Source: Oscillatoria sp. FACHB-1407 (GTDB lineage Bacteria > Cyanobacteriota > Cyanobacteriia > Elainellales > Elainellaceae). From it: a stretch of DNA of 64,000 bases. The stretch's first letter is position 1, and the number at the start of each line of letters is the position of its first letter. Of this stretch, positions 18,569 to 28,231 are shown piece after piece. Below the pieces are notes generated by a model, which did no database searches, was not told where the DNA came from, and saw only the letters and a program-made list of their open reading frames with translations. The stretch spans positions 1 through 64,000 of the forward strand of contig NZ_JACJSA010000013.1 in NCBI RefSeq assembly GCF_014697545.1, given 5' to 3'. Position numbers and translations under genes: made by a program.

Positions 18569-20436
18569 ATCAGATCCTTGAAGAAAGCGATCGAGGATAG
18601 TTCGGTCTTGACTGTTGGAATGAGCAGCGTGCGATCGAGATACTTGTTCCCTCGTTCGCAAGAGGTTTCTGGGCTGAAGAGGCAAGCATGGCAGGCAGCC
18701 CAGTGAAGAACATTCGGATTCTGTAAAGGACTATGCTCTGCACATAACGGATCAGAGACACATAGCCGCATTTGATCCAATGCCTGATCAATGTGGCGAC
18801 CCAGGGTAGCAGGTTCACCTAAACTCACCAAGCCACCCAATGTACCCTCACTATCAGGCGCGGCGGTGTAAATCAAAATCCCTGCCATTGGTCCGTTATC
18901 ATCTTGAGGTGATTTCGAGTAGATCCGCTCTCGCAGGCTGGCTGCGGTATAGCCACACTCGATCGCCAACTGTCGCATCAGGGCATGGGCAAAGGAATGC
19001 AGCAGGATGTAGCGGACACCGGGATAATTAGCATTGGGATCAAGGGAACGTGCTGTCCGCCAACGCTGATGTGCCTCTACGCTCTGCTTCTTGTAATCCT
19101 TCAGTTGGGGTAATGCTTCCCATTGGGCGATCGCCTGTTCACTGAACTGAATAAACAACCCTTCACCCCGCACTTCTGTAGCTGGCACCCATTTTGGTTC
19201 CTGACGACTTAACGGTGCCCAGAAATCTTCGGGAATCTCCCCTGTTTCCACAAAGTCTCCAGGAGATTCGATGCGAGTAAATCCGACTAGGGCGCGAACT
19301 TCCCGTAACCGTTCAACCAACACCACCTTATTGAAGTAGGACTCGTAGCCTTTGGGTGGGGCAACGGGTGTGAGCCAAAAATCTGCCGAATTGAGGCTTG
19401 TGTCAGCATTGGAGAACACCTGCCATTCTGGAGTTTTGATATCCTTCGACTCCTCGTCCCCGTCGTCTGAGGTTGCGGATCGCTTTTGTTGCACCTGCGC
19501 CCAAAGCTCTGCATCTGAATACTTGGCAAACTCCTTCAACTGCCCAATCAGCCGAAAAGCTGCTAGAACTTCCAGGCTGACGGCTTTCTCCAACACCGTC
19601 CAATGTTTCTCAACCAGTTGCGCCAGCTTATCCACTGCGGTTGGAATCGAGAGGGCAGAGAGGGTTATCGGAAACCAACTATTGGAAGCACCCAGCAAAA
19701 TACCCACCATCTGCTTGTCACAGCCACCCTCATCAAAATTCCTCAGGTGAACATGGCGACCGCGACACTGAGGCATAAACTTCTTGCCCGGTTCACCAAA
19801 GGCATCGGACATCCGGCGATTTGCCCCGCAACCGTCACACTTCACTTCAATATCTGCCGCAGAACCAGACACACCGTACTCGTTTAGTCGTAATGTACCC
19901 CTTCCACAATCAACTCCTCGATGAACGAAATATCGCCAGGGGAAATCGTCCAAATGCCCGTGCTTACACGCCACTAAAAATCGGGCAGGAATCACGGTGG
20001 GTGGGAACTTTCCTCTAGGACAGTTGGTGTGGATATAGCGGTTTTGGTCGGGGCGGAAGCGATCGGTCTTCAGATCAAACAGTCCGGATTGGAGTGGAGC
20101 CAACAGACGACAGTTTGGACAGAGCATCCAGGTGGGAAAGGGGGATACTGGAATGCCAACACGTTGGCTCTCATCGAGTAAATTAGGAATGCTATCGGAT
20201 TCCGGTGGTAAAGGCGGTGACAGCAGGCGTTTGACTGAATGACTGAGCGATCGCTTCACGGCTGCGAGCAACCGTTCCTCTCCCAGTTCTGTAGCGTGGG
20301 TAATATCCCAATCATCCAGCCCCATCACCATTGTGGAAAGGTTGGGCAGATCGATGACAGAGCCAATGCCAGCCGAAAAGAGAATTTGACTGGGACGCAG
20401 TTCACCGACTTTGTTGCGAGTTTGTGCTTGTGCCAT
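18565..20436 (-). CDS. drmB: DISARM protein DrmB (DUF1998)
   Basis: 623 aa. The start MAQAQTRNKVGELRPSQILF and the segment GIGSVIDLPNLSTMVMGLDDWD are typical of DrmB. Cysteine pairs CPNC and CDGC in the first 230 residues and a C-terminal cluster (CVSDPLCAEH, CHACLFSPETSC) suggest zinc binding. The C-terminal DUF1998 domain carries the YILLHSFAHALMRQLAIECG box. DrmB forms a complex with the helicase DrmA that loads on DNA with 5' overhangs and blocks incoming phage. It lies 8 nt after drmA and overlaps drmC by 4 nt. Confidence 0.93.
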   Translation of the reverse strand: MAQAQTRNKVGELRPSQILFSAGIGSVIDLPNLSTMVMGLDDWDITHATELGEERLLAAVKRSLSHSVKRLLSPPLPPESDSIPNLLDESQRVGIPVSPFPTWMLCPNCRLLAPLQSGLFDLKTDRFRPDQNRYIHTNCPRGKFPPTVIPARFLVACKHGHLDDFPWRYFVHRGVDCGRGTLRLNEYGVSGSAADIEVKCDGCGANRRMSDAFGEPGKKFMPQCRGRHVHLRNFDEGGCDKQMVGILLGASNSWFPITLSALSIPTAVDKLAQLVEKHWTVLEKAVSLEVLAAFRLIGQLKEFAKYSDAELWAQVQQKRSATSDDGDEESKDIKTPEWQVFSNADTSLNSADFWLTPVAPPKGYESYFNKVVLVERLREVRALVGFTRIESPGDFVETGEIPEDFWAPLSRQEPKWVPATEVRGEGLFIQFSEQAIAQWEALPQLKDYKKQSVEAHQRWRTARSLDPNANYPGVRYILLHSFAHALMRQLAIECGYTAASLRERIYSKSPQDDNGPMAGILIYTAAPDSEGTLGGLVSLGEPATLGRHIDQALDQMRLCVSDPLCAEHSPLQNPNVLHWAACHACLFSPETSCERGNKYLDRTLLIPTVKTELSSIAFFKDLM

Positions 20437-20444
20437 AAAACCTC

Positions 20445-23400
20445 TTAAGGTGAACTGGGCATGGGTTGGGGAGAGCGAAAATCGTCGTCGGGAATGCGAT
20501 CGTCAAGAATAAGTCCGATCGTTGGTTCCACATTTCGTAGAGAGTTAAGGCAGGTGAATGGTTGCCAATCCCCCTGCCCTGGCTGTTCCAACAATCCCTG
20601 AGTAATGCCGTCCCTCTGAGGCTGGTAGCCCAATACGGCTCCACCCATGAGGTTGTCTGCTTGCTCTAACCAGTAGTCCAGTTTGGCTTCTAATTCCTGC
20701 TTGACGAGATCTCTGGTTTTAAGTCCATCCACATTGGCAGCACGAGTCACAATCGTTTCAATCGCTTCTTGAATGAAAGGATGGTTGCGATCGATCCGCC
20801 CAGCCTTGTCATTCTTGTTGAGTTCAACGCCCTTCAATCGCACCAATGAGACGAGTAGTGCGGCTAGACCGCGATCGATCGCACGCGGGGCGAAGGGCGT
20901 GACAGACAGAGCTTCGACGTGTTTATAGAACGTGGCGTGGTAATGTTCAAACTGCTCATAGTGGGACAAATCCCTCGGTCGTGCCCAGTTATAGACGGTG
21001 AACACGATGCCAGGAAAGGTTCGTCCGACACGGGAAGTCGCCTGAATGTACTCCGCCGTTGTCTTCGGTTGCCCTGTTACCACCATCGCCCCTAGTCGCC
21101 TTACGTCTACGCCCACCGAAATCATGTTGGTTGCCAGTAGCACGTCGATGGGTTTGCGAGGATCAGTTTTCTTGTCCCGATTTGGATTGAAAGGGACTTC
21201 CAGAGCATCCAGGACAATCGGAATGTCGGTAGAGGCAATACGGGAGGTCAGTTCTTTGACTTCGATGCGCGATCGCCGTGCCAACCCCCGCTGATCCATC
21301 TTGCCCAGGCGCGATTGGATGTCGTCATCCACAAGTCGCCGTGTCCCGCCTAACTCCCGCATGGAGTTGAAGTAGCCTACGGTCGTCATCCAGGGGTCAA
21401 CCGCTTCTCCATATTTCTCATAGAGTGCCTGAGATGCGGCAAGTACAGCGGTATAAACTCGAATCAGTGCAGCTTTGAGCCTGCGTCCTGTAGCGCAGAT
21501 GCCCAGGTAACGCCGTCCGGGGTACTCCTCGCTCGGTTCGCGTTGAAGGGAGAAAAAATTGTCGGTGACATCTAAACCCTGGGGTGGAAAGACCTGCACT
21601 TGCCGCAAGAAAAGGTGATGAATCTGTTCGCGAGCTTGGCGAATGGTTGCGGTTGAAGCAATGACTTTAGGACGCACAGTTTTGCCGTCTACTGTCCAAG
21701 AGCAAAGCTTATCAACGGCAGTTTCATACAGACCGACCAGTGTTCCCAGCGGTCCACTAATCAGGTGTAACTCGTCCTGGATAATCAAATCGGGTGGACG
21801 TAAGGGATTGTGGGGAAGAGTTTTCGCAAGGGGTTGACCATACTTGGCAGGATGACTCGGAGAATCCTCAACTTCAGGCGAGACAAACCCGTGTCGTTGA
21901 CAGTAACCTTCGACCTGTCCAAACAGCATCTGAACTGCCCCATTCCAGGGCATCTGGGCGAACTTATCGACGGTTGCAATCAAGAGCGTTGGCAGACGAC
22001 GATAGATCTCCTCATCCACCACCAGAATCGGTAAACCCTCAGTGGGTGATTGCTTTTGGGTAAACAGACAGCGACCCAGCGCATCACCACAGTAAATTAG
22101 AGTGCGAGCCTGTCCTTTGGCAAACGACTCCACCTTAATGTGCTGCTTACCGGGGTCAATCTTAGACCCACACCACGGGCAATTGGTTAGCTGGTGAGGA
22201 GAACCACTACTGGTGGGTTGGTACTGCCCCAGCTTTTGTTTGAGAAACTCTTCACTCTGCTCCGTGCGGTTGGGTGTGGTTTTCTGACCCACCCATAAAC
22301 CAATACGGAACGGTTCTTTGCCCCACTTGATGGGATTCTCCCGGCGAATCGCTTCACAAGCGCAGATGAGTGCGGTTGCCCGTTGAAACTGCTGGAGGGT
22401 CAAAAGTCGCAGTGTGTAGCGCATCAGAACCGCAACACCTGATTCTCCAGAGCGTCCGGCGACGACTCCCTGTAATCGCCTGAGTCCGATCGTGTAAGCG
22501 GTTAGTCCCAGATAGGCTTCCGTCTTACCGCCGCCTGTTGGGAACCAGAGCAGGTCAGCGATCGCCTCGGTTTCATGGCTGCGATCGGGATGGTTTAGGT
22601 CAGTGATGCTAGGCAGGTTCAGCAGAATAAAGGCAAGCTGGAACGGTCGCCAGGAACGGTTTTTGGGCATATCAACCGTATCTAGTTCAACATCCTCGCC
22701 CCGACGCTTCTGTTCGGAAAGGATTGAATGAACCCGCTGCTGCCACATTGCCCGGTTCATGAATTGGAATGATTCTAAGGCTTGTGGATCAGATTGCAGG
22801 AGGTTTAACCCTGTTCTAATCCGCTCTAACGCACGAGTGCAGTTAGCCAAGGTGTCATGAGCAATCGCCTCATACCCCTGCAACTTAGCAGTCGGATCAG
22901 TGATACGAGCCGCTTGGTGGGTAATCCAGTCAGCATAAGCTGTGACCAAGGGAGTAAGTTTACCAATCAGGTCAGTTGCCGGAGACTTGGCTAACTCCTT
23001 CATATCCAAAACTAGTCCTGTCAGTCCTGGAATTTCATCGGGGGTAGGAGCATCGGTCTTGGGGACTTCGTAGGTCGGTACAACACAGGTCCGAAGATGA
23101 ATTGCCCGGTCGGTACTGCCCTGGGCTAATTCGGCATGAACTCCTGTTCCATGTCCAACGGCAAATTCCACCTGATGCCGATAGAGCATTTCCATCGCTT
23201 GTTCTTCGGCATATTGCACTGGGTCAAGTTTGCCGAGCGATCGCTGTTGAGCTTTGCGAAGGAAAATATCCGGTTGATTGGGGTCGGCGGATTGCACACT
23301 CAATTCAGGTTGAAACAGCCATGCTTGGTCAGGAGAGCGATCGGGTTCCCGCTGTTCGTTTACTAAGAACAAACTGATGATCCAATCATCCCCGCACGGG

Positions 23401-24446
23401 CGAACCTGCCCACGCACACACACGTCTCGATCTGGGTCAACGCGCCAGGGATCAATTCCACCTGTTTCAAGGGGAATCGGAGGGGATTGCCCCACAACTG
23501 GGTACCTGCGCCAAACCGTTTTCGGTGCGCCTGTGGGTGTTTCTAGATATTCACTCTTCGTGCGTTCGTACTGTCCCCATCCCGCTTGGATACGAATGGC
23601 TTTAGCAGTCCCGCTTACACAAAAACTCATGCCGAGCGATGAGGGAAACATGGTTTCGATCGCCGGATTGGTCGTTTCAGTCGCGCCATCGTCGATCGTG
23701 CCTGTTCCACCAATCGCCAGGTCATCCAGTTGTTCGGTCCCTTCCTCAACTGTTCCGGTTTTGGCGGCTGCCAGTTCATCGGTCTGTTCTAGCTGGTCAT
23801 CCGGTTGATCGGGGCGGTTGCGGCGATGTAACGGGGCGAGTAAGCCAACCAGGTAGCGATCGCTCACTCGTGCCTCATCCACTTCTTCGTACTCTCCCCC
23901 CGCTGGACCAAGCAAATCGGCAAGGACTGCCTGTTCTAGCTCGGCTCGAATTTGGTAATAAGAAGGTGGTTTGAGAATGACTGGTTCCGAAGAAGACGGC
24001 GGAGCCTTTTCTCCAGTCTGGGCTGTAGAGGATTGGTCTGCTGAGGGATTAACCGGAACAAACTGGATCTCAACCAATTTGCCCTGTCCTTCGCCCTTGC
24101 TCTGAGAACTTGCAACGTACTGAGATTCTATTAAGTTCGGTTGTTCCCAAACCGCAGGGGTGATCTTGGGTACAGTGGATTTTGATTGGGAGACTTTAGG
24201 CTGTTCTGGTAATGCCTCAAGCACCTGTACCACCTTTGCAGCGATCGTCTCTGACAATGTGCTGTCCCCCAGTACATCGGCATCATTGGAGAGGTCAAGC
24301 CCTGCCAGCAGAATAGCGAGATGATGTTCAGAAGCCGAAACGACGGAACTCCAATCCAACTGAGCGATGCGTTCACGCAATTGCTGGTTGACGGCTGCCA
24401 GGTCTAAGTCACCGGGGAGGATGGGTGGGAGCTTGATGATCTTCAT
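20445..24446 (-). CDS. drmA: DISARM helicase DrmA
   Basis: 1333 aa, large SF2 helicase. Walker A is WFPTGGGKTEAYLGL near residue 640, Walker B is IIQDELHLISGPLG (DELH) near 890, and motif VI is QATSRVGRTFPG near 1140. A CPWC...C zinc-like pair sits between the motor halves. The N-terminal 250 residues are low in conserved features and rich in Thr, Pro and acidic residues. The ATG overlaps the RelE-UvrD stop by 4 nt (ATGA), so these are coupled. DrmA with DrmB forms the DNA-engaging core of DISARM. Confidence 0.93.
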   Translation of the reverse strand: MKIIKLPPILPGDLDLAAVNQQLRERIAQLDWSSVVSASEHHLAILLAGLDLSNDADVLGDSTLSETIAAKVVQVLEALPEQPKVSQSKSTVPKITPAVWEQPNLIESQYVASSQSKGEGQGKLVEIQFVPVNPSADQSSTAQTGEKAPPSSSEPVILKPPSYYQIRAELEQAVLADLLGPAGGEYEEVDEARVSDRYLVGLLAPLHRRNRPDQPDDQLEQTDELAAAKTGTVEEGTEQLDDLAIGGTGTIDDGATETTNPAIETMFPSSLGMSFCVSGTAKAIRIQAGWGQYERTKSEYLETPTGAPKTVWRRYPVVGQSPPIPLETGGIDPWRVDPDRDVCVRGQVRPCGDDWIISLFLVNEQREPDRSPDQAWLFQPELSVQSADPNQPDIFLRKAQQRSLGKLDPVQYAEEQAMEMLYRHQVEFAVGHGTGVHAELAQGSTDRAIHLRTCVVPTYEVPKTDAPTPDEIPGLTGLVLDMKELAKSPATDLIGKLTPLVTAYADWITHQAARITDPTAKLQGYEAIAHDTLANCTRALERIRTGLNLLQSDPQALESFQFMNRAMWQQRVHSILSEQKRRGEDVELDTVDMPKNRSWRPFQLAFILLNLPSITDLNHPDRSHETEAIADLLWFPTGGGKTEAYLGLTAYTIGLRRLQGVVAGRSGESGVAVLMRYTLRLLTLQQFQRATALICACEAIRRENPIKWGKEPFRIGLWVGQKTTPNRTEQSEEFLKQKLGQYQPTSSGSPHQLTNCPWCGSKIDPGKQHIKVESFAKGQARTLIYCGDALGRCLFTQKQSPTEGLPILVVDEEIYRRLPTLLIATVDKFAQMPWNGAVQMLFGQVEGYCQRHGFVSPEVEDSPSHPAKYGQPLAKTLPHNPLRPPDLIIQDELHLISGPLGTLVGLYETAVDKLCSWTVDGKTVRPKVIASTATIRQAREQIHHLFLRQVQVFPPQGLDVTDNFFSLQREPSEEYPGRRYLGICATGRRLKAALIRVYTAVLAASQALYEKYGEAVDPWMTTVGYFNSMRELGGTRRLVDDDIQSRLGKMDQRGLARRSRIEVKELTSRIASTDIPIVLDALEVPFNPNRDKKTDPRKPIDVLLATNMISVGVDVRRLGAMVVTGQPKTTAEYIQATSRVGRTFPGIVFTVYNWARPRDLSHYEQFEHYHATFYKHVEALSVTPFAPRAIDRGLAALLVSLVRLKGVELNKNDKAGRIDRNHPFIQEAIETIVTRAANVDGLKTRDLVKQELEAKLDYWLEQADNLMGGAVLGYQPQRDGITQGLLEQPGQGDWQPFTCLNSLRNVEPTIGLILDDRIPDDDFRSPQPMPSSP

Positions 24447-26533
24447 GAGTTGCCGAGGTTCCAGAGGTGGGGATCAAAGGTTTGGAGAAGGGGAGAAGGC
24501 TTCTTGGCAGGAACAAGAACCAGAAGGGCACGCATGGCTCTGGTCATGGCAACGTATAGAGTGCGTCGTTCCCGATTGAGAATTTCAGTGGCAGCTTCTG
24601 GGGCAGTGCCTTTGGGAATGGTGGGATAGGCACCTTCCAGAAAACCCGCGATCGCCACAATCGGAAATTCCAAGCCTTTTGCGGCTTTGAGGGGCAGCAC
24701 TTTTACGCCTTTGCTGTTCAGGTCTAGATCCTTGCTCGTCATGAACTGAGCCTCAATCCCCAGGTAATTAAGCTGTCCTGTGATATTCTTCCCAACTTTC
24801 TCGGTTGGCACCAGGATGGCACAGGCTCCCAGCCTCAGCCGAAATTCATGGGCAGCCGTGCGGCAAAACTGAGCCAGAAGATTGCCTTCAGAATTACGGT
24901 CGGTAACGGCACGAACCGCAGGCGGTGGTCCTGTGTGGATATAAAGCCGATCTCTGTCGTCTTCGTCCAGTGTTCCTTCTTGCAGGTAGGAGTAAGCAGC
25001 TTCCCCGATCTCCTGAGTGGTGCGATGGTTCACTTTGAGAATGCCAGTGCGCCCTACAAACTTGAGCGACTCATGGACATCACTCCAGCGGAAGCTACTG
25101 CCATAAATAGACTGATTGGCATCAGCGGTGATAAAGAAGCGGTTGGGTTCGGGGCAGAGTTGAATCAGGAATCGTAGGATGGTGGGGCTAAGATCCTGTG
25201 CTTCGTCAATGATGACGGCATCGTAGAGTGGAGGCTGGGACATGGACTGAAGGAGAGCTAAGGCACGGTTTCGCATTTGCGCCCAAGTTTCAATGCCCTG
25301 AGCCGCCAAAAGCTCATTGAAATAATGTCGGAGCTTCCAAATTGCCTGCCGCTGGGTTTTGTTAAGTGGAATGCTGCGACCCGTGCGAGGGGTGGCTTGA
25401 TACTCCTCTAAGGTTTCAATACCTCTAGCGTCAATGACTTCAGTCATTTCCTCCAGGAGATATTCTGGTTGGAGTCGTTGCAGAATTAGTCGTTGGGCTT
25501 GCTGTTGCAGGACGTTTCCCTCTAAGGTGGCGATCGTCTTCGGGACAGCTTGTTGAATGAGCTTGAGCAGTTCCTTAGTCGTTCCGATTTTTGGCTGACC
25601 TGTGGATTGGCGAACCAGTGAGGACATTAGGGCATCGGCAGTCTTCACCTCCACGAATTGAGCCTCTTGCCCCAAAAGCTGTTGCAGCAGTTGCTCAGAA
25701 AAAGTAACCAGGGCGTTGGTATAGGTGGTGAAGAGAATTCGTGGCTGATGAGTGCCGTTCGCCTGAAGCTGTTTCAGAATCTCACGGGTACGGTAAAGCG
25801 CAACAGTGCTTTTGCCAGTGCCCGGACTGCCTTTAAGGAGAGTAGGACCTGTTGCATTGACTGCCCAGGTAACGAATTTTTCTTGTTCGGGATTGAGTTT
25901 GAGTAGGAAGCCAAGTAGGTCTCCTTCTTTGAAGCGTAGTAACTCGTCTGGGCTACCCGTAACAAAGCTGGGTTGACTCAGAACCTGATCGAAGTTAGGA
26001 GCCGTAATGCAGTCAAACAGGCGATCGCGCACACCGTCAGGAACATCGGCTTCCAGCAAGTCATCGAAGGTACGGCAGGCGAGGAGTGTAGGGAAACAAG
26101 CTTTGGGGATGAGCAGGCGATCCAGGAGGTCTTCGGTTAGCTCAACCGGGAGCAGGTTCTCGGTTTGGGACGGTTTGGGGGGAGGGGCGGACGTTTTTTC
26201 AGGGGTCAGGAGGTCATCGAGCTTAGAGAAGGGGGTGACATCAACCTCAGTTTCCTCAGCGATCAATTTATCGCCTTTGTAGACATCCTTACGGGCATCG
26301 ACTCCAAGCAGGGCAACCCACCCGTCACCATAGGTGTAGATAATCCGAAAGTCACCGGAGCGCAGGCGGTAAATGTCGCCCTTGTAGCCGTGTAGCTTTT
26401 TCTTCAGGCTACCGTGGGGCTTGGGGTCATCCCGCAGAACCTCGATCTTCTCCAATATTTGAACGACTCGCTCTTTGGGGATGGCGAGGAGTTGGTTTGT
26501 GAAGGTAGGTTTGTGGATGATCTCGAAGGGCAT
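24443..26533 (-). CDS. RelE/ParE-like domain fused to UvrD/Rep helicase
   Basis: 696 aa. Residues 1-90 resemble a RelE/ParE toxin fold (KPHGSLKKKLHGYKGDIYRL ... GDFRIIYTY). The rest is a UvrD/Rep SF1 helicase: Walker A LLKGSPGTGKSTVALYRT near 239, Walker B DAVIIDEAQDLSPT near 443, FITADANQSIYGSSFRWSDV, LPLKAAKGLEFPIVAIAGF and TLYVAMTRAMRALLVL near 662. No antitoxin-like gene is adjacent. Coupled by ATGA to drmA, so it is co-expressed with DISARM. Whether the RelE-like part cleaves mRNA on ribosomes or only binds is unknown. Not one of the standard DISARM genes. Confidence 0.87.
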   Translation of the reverse strand: MPFEIIHKPTFTNQLLAIPKERVVQILEKIEVLRDDPKPHGSLKKKLHGYKGDIYRLRSGDFRIIYTYGDGWVALLGVDARKDVYKGDKLIAEETEVDVTPFSKLDDLLTPEKTSAPPPKPSQTENLLPVELTEDLLDRLLIPKACFPTLLACRTFDDLLEADVPDGVRDRLFDCITAPNFDQVLSQPSFVTGSPDELLRFKEGDLLGFLLKLNPEQEKFVTWAVNATGPTLLKGSPGTGKSTVALYRTREILKQLQANGTHQPRILFTTYTNALVTFSEQLLQQLLGQEAQFVEVKTADALMSSLVRQSTGQPKIGTTKELLKLIQQAVPKTIATLEGNVLQQQAQRLILQRLQPEYLLEEMTEVIDARGIETLEEYQATPRTGRSIPLNKTQRQAIWKLRHYFNELLAAQGIETWAQMRNRALALLQSMSQPPLYDAVIIDEAQDLSPTILRFLIQLCPEPNRFFITADANQSIYGSSFRWSDVHESLKFVGRTGILKVNHRTTQEIGEAAYSYLQEGTLDEDDRDRLYIHTGPPPAVRAVTDRNSEGNLLAQFCRTAAHEFRLRLGACAILVPTEKVGKNITGQLNYLGIEAQFMTSKDLDLNSKGVKVLPLKAAKGLEFPIVAIAGFLEGAYPTIPKGTAPEAATEILNRERRTLYVAMTRAMRALLVLVPAKKPSPLLQTFDPHLWNLGNS

Positions 26534-26700
26534 AAATGCCTGGCTTTCCCCCTGTTACTTTCTTAGTAAACCCACTGAGACCTGAAAATCTTGCAGCCAC
26601 GCACCCATTTAACGCTTTTCTATAGTGTATTGAGAAAACAAGGGGGTTATCCAAAATCCCTTCTGTTTTAATGAGTTTGGCAGGTTATAGGGAGCATTTC

Positions 26701-28164
26701 ATGAAGATTATTGTGATTGGAAGCGGTTTTGGCGGATTGTCGGCTGCCATCCGGCTACAGGCACAGGGACATCAGGTAACGATGGTAGAAAAACGGGATA
26801 AACCGGGTGGTCGTGCCTATGTGTTTCAGCAGGACGGTTTTACTTTCGATGCAGGTCCAACCATCATCACGGCTCCCTATCTGATTCATGAATTGTTCGA
26901 GGTCAGCGATCGCAAAATCGAAGATTACATCACGCTGGTGCCGCTCGATCCGTTCTACAACGTTCGGTTCGAGGATGGCTCAGTGTTTCGCTACAATGGC
27001 AATCGAGATTATCTGCTGGAGCAAATTCGGCAGTTCAATCCAGCGGATGTGGAGGGTTACGATCGCTTCTACCAAGCATCGGAGCAGGTGTTTGAAAAGG
27101 GGCTGCCCCTAATGACTCAGCCCTTTAGTCGCTTCACTGATATGCTCAAAGTCGCGCCAGATATGCTGCAATTGCAGTCATTCAAATCGGTAGCAGGCTT
27201 TGTGAATCAGTATATTCAGGATGAGCGGCTACGGCAGGTATTCAGTTTTCATCCTTTATTGATTGGAGGCAATCCGTTTCAAAGTACATCCGTCTACGCC
27301 ATGATTCACAAACTAGAGCAGGCGTTTGGGGTTTGGTTTGCAATGGGAGGCACAGGGGCTTTGGTACAAGGCTTGGTGCGTTTGTTTCAAGAGTTAGGGG
27401 GAGAATTGCGGCTTAATAGCGAAGTCTCAGAAATTTTGATTGATGGTAAGAGAAAAAAGGCAACAGGGATTGCTCTGAGAAATGGCGACTTGCTTCAAGC
27501 GGATGCGATCGTCAGTAATGCAGATGTTGCATCAACCTATCTCAATTTAGTTCCTTCTCAGTTTCGTCGCAAATATCGCGATCGCTACATCCAGAACTTG
27601 CGCTATTCGATGTCATTGTTTGTCATCTACGTTGGGACAAACCGCCGCTATGAGCAAATGGCGCATCACGAGATTTTGATGGGTCCGCGTTACCGAGAAT
27701 GGATGGTGGACTTATTCGATCGTAAGCATCTGGCATCAGACTTTTCGCTCTATCTGCACCGTCCTACGGCAACCGATCCAACCCTTGCACCATCGGGGTG
27801 TGACTGCTGGTACGCATTAGCTCCCGTTCCCAATTTGGATGGAGCAACCAATTGGCAGGAAATGACGAAGCCTTTCCGAGATGCCATTATTCAATACCTG
27901 GAGCAGCACTATCTACCAGACCTATCCCAACACATTGTTACGGAGCGTGTTGTTAACCCTCTCTATTTCCGTGATGAGTTGAATAGCTACAAGGGAAGTG
28001 CATTTTCAGTAGAGCCAACGCTATTTCAATCTGCCTGGTTTCGCCCTCATAACCAGAGCGAGGACGTTTCAAATCTTTATTTTGTTGGAGCCGGAACGCA
28101 TCCAGGAGCGGGAATACCAGGGGTGATGAGTTCTGGCAAAATTGTGGCAAATATGCTTAACTAA
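26701..28164 (+). CDS. crtI: Phytoene desaturase, bacterial CrtI type
   Basis: 487 aa from the ATG at 26701, which has AGGGAG 6 nt upstream; the frame opens earlier at 26671. The N-terminus is an FAD-binding Rossmann motif (MKIIVIGSGFGGLSAAIRLQ, EKRDKPGGRAYVF, FDAGPTIITAPYL), and the C-terminus is LYFVGAGTHPGAGIPGVMSS, the CrtI signature. CrtI converts phytoene to lycopene in several steps at the membrane. Most cyanobacteria instead use CrtP, CrtQ and CrtH; Gloeobacter is the known exception with CrtI. The gene is alone, on the opposite strand from all neighbours, with no phytoene synthase next to it, and separates two defence operons. A related diapo- or C30-carotenoid desaturase is possible. 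Confidence 0.85.
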   Translation: MKIIVIGSGFGGLSAAIRLQAQGHQVTMVEKRDKPGGRAYVFQQDGFTFDAGPTIITAPYLIHELFEVSDRKIEDYITLVPLDPFYNVRFEDGSVFRYNGNRDYLLEQIRQFNPADVEGYDRFYQASEQVFEKGLPLMTQPFSRFTDMLKVAPDMLQLQSFKSVAGFVNQYIQDERLRQVFSFHPLLIGGNPFQSTSVYAMIHKLEQAFGVWFAMGGTGALVQGLVRLFQELGGELRLNSEVSEILIDGKRKKATGIALRNGDLLQADAIVSNADVASTYLNLVPSQFRRKYRDRYIQNLRYSMSLFVIYVGTNRRYEQMAHHEILMGPRYREWMVDLFDRKHLASDFSLYLHRPTATDPTLAPSGCDCWYALAPVPNLDGATNWQEMTKPFRDAIIQYLEQHYLPDLSQHIVTERVVNPLYFRDELNSYKGSAFSVEPTLFQSAWFRPHNQSEDVSNLYFVGAGTHPGAGIPGVMSSGKIVANMLN

Positions 28165-28231
28165 GCAGGATAGTACACTATTTCTACTTGATAAGCAGTC
28201 TGCACCACTTCTGCACATTGTGCAAAAAGAT

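Noticed and set aside
28165-28231. A TGCAC-ATT-GTGCA hairpin as bidirectional terminator between crtI and the RNase III-like gene
   Set aside because: The stem is only 5 bp and no T tract follows it on either strand.
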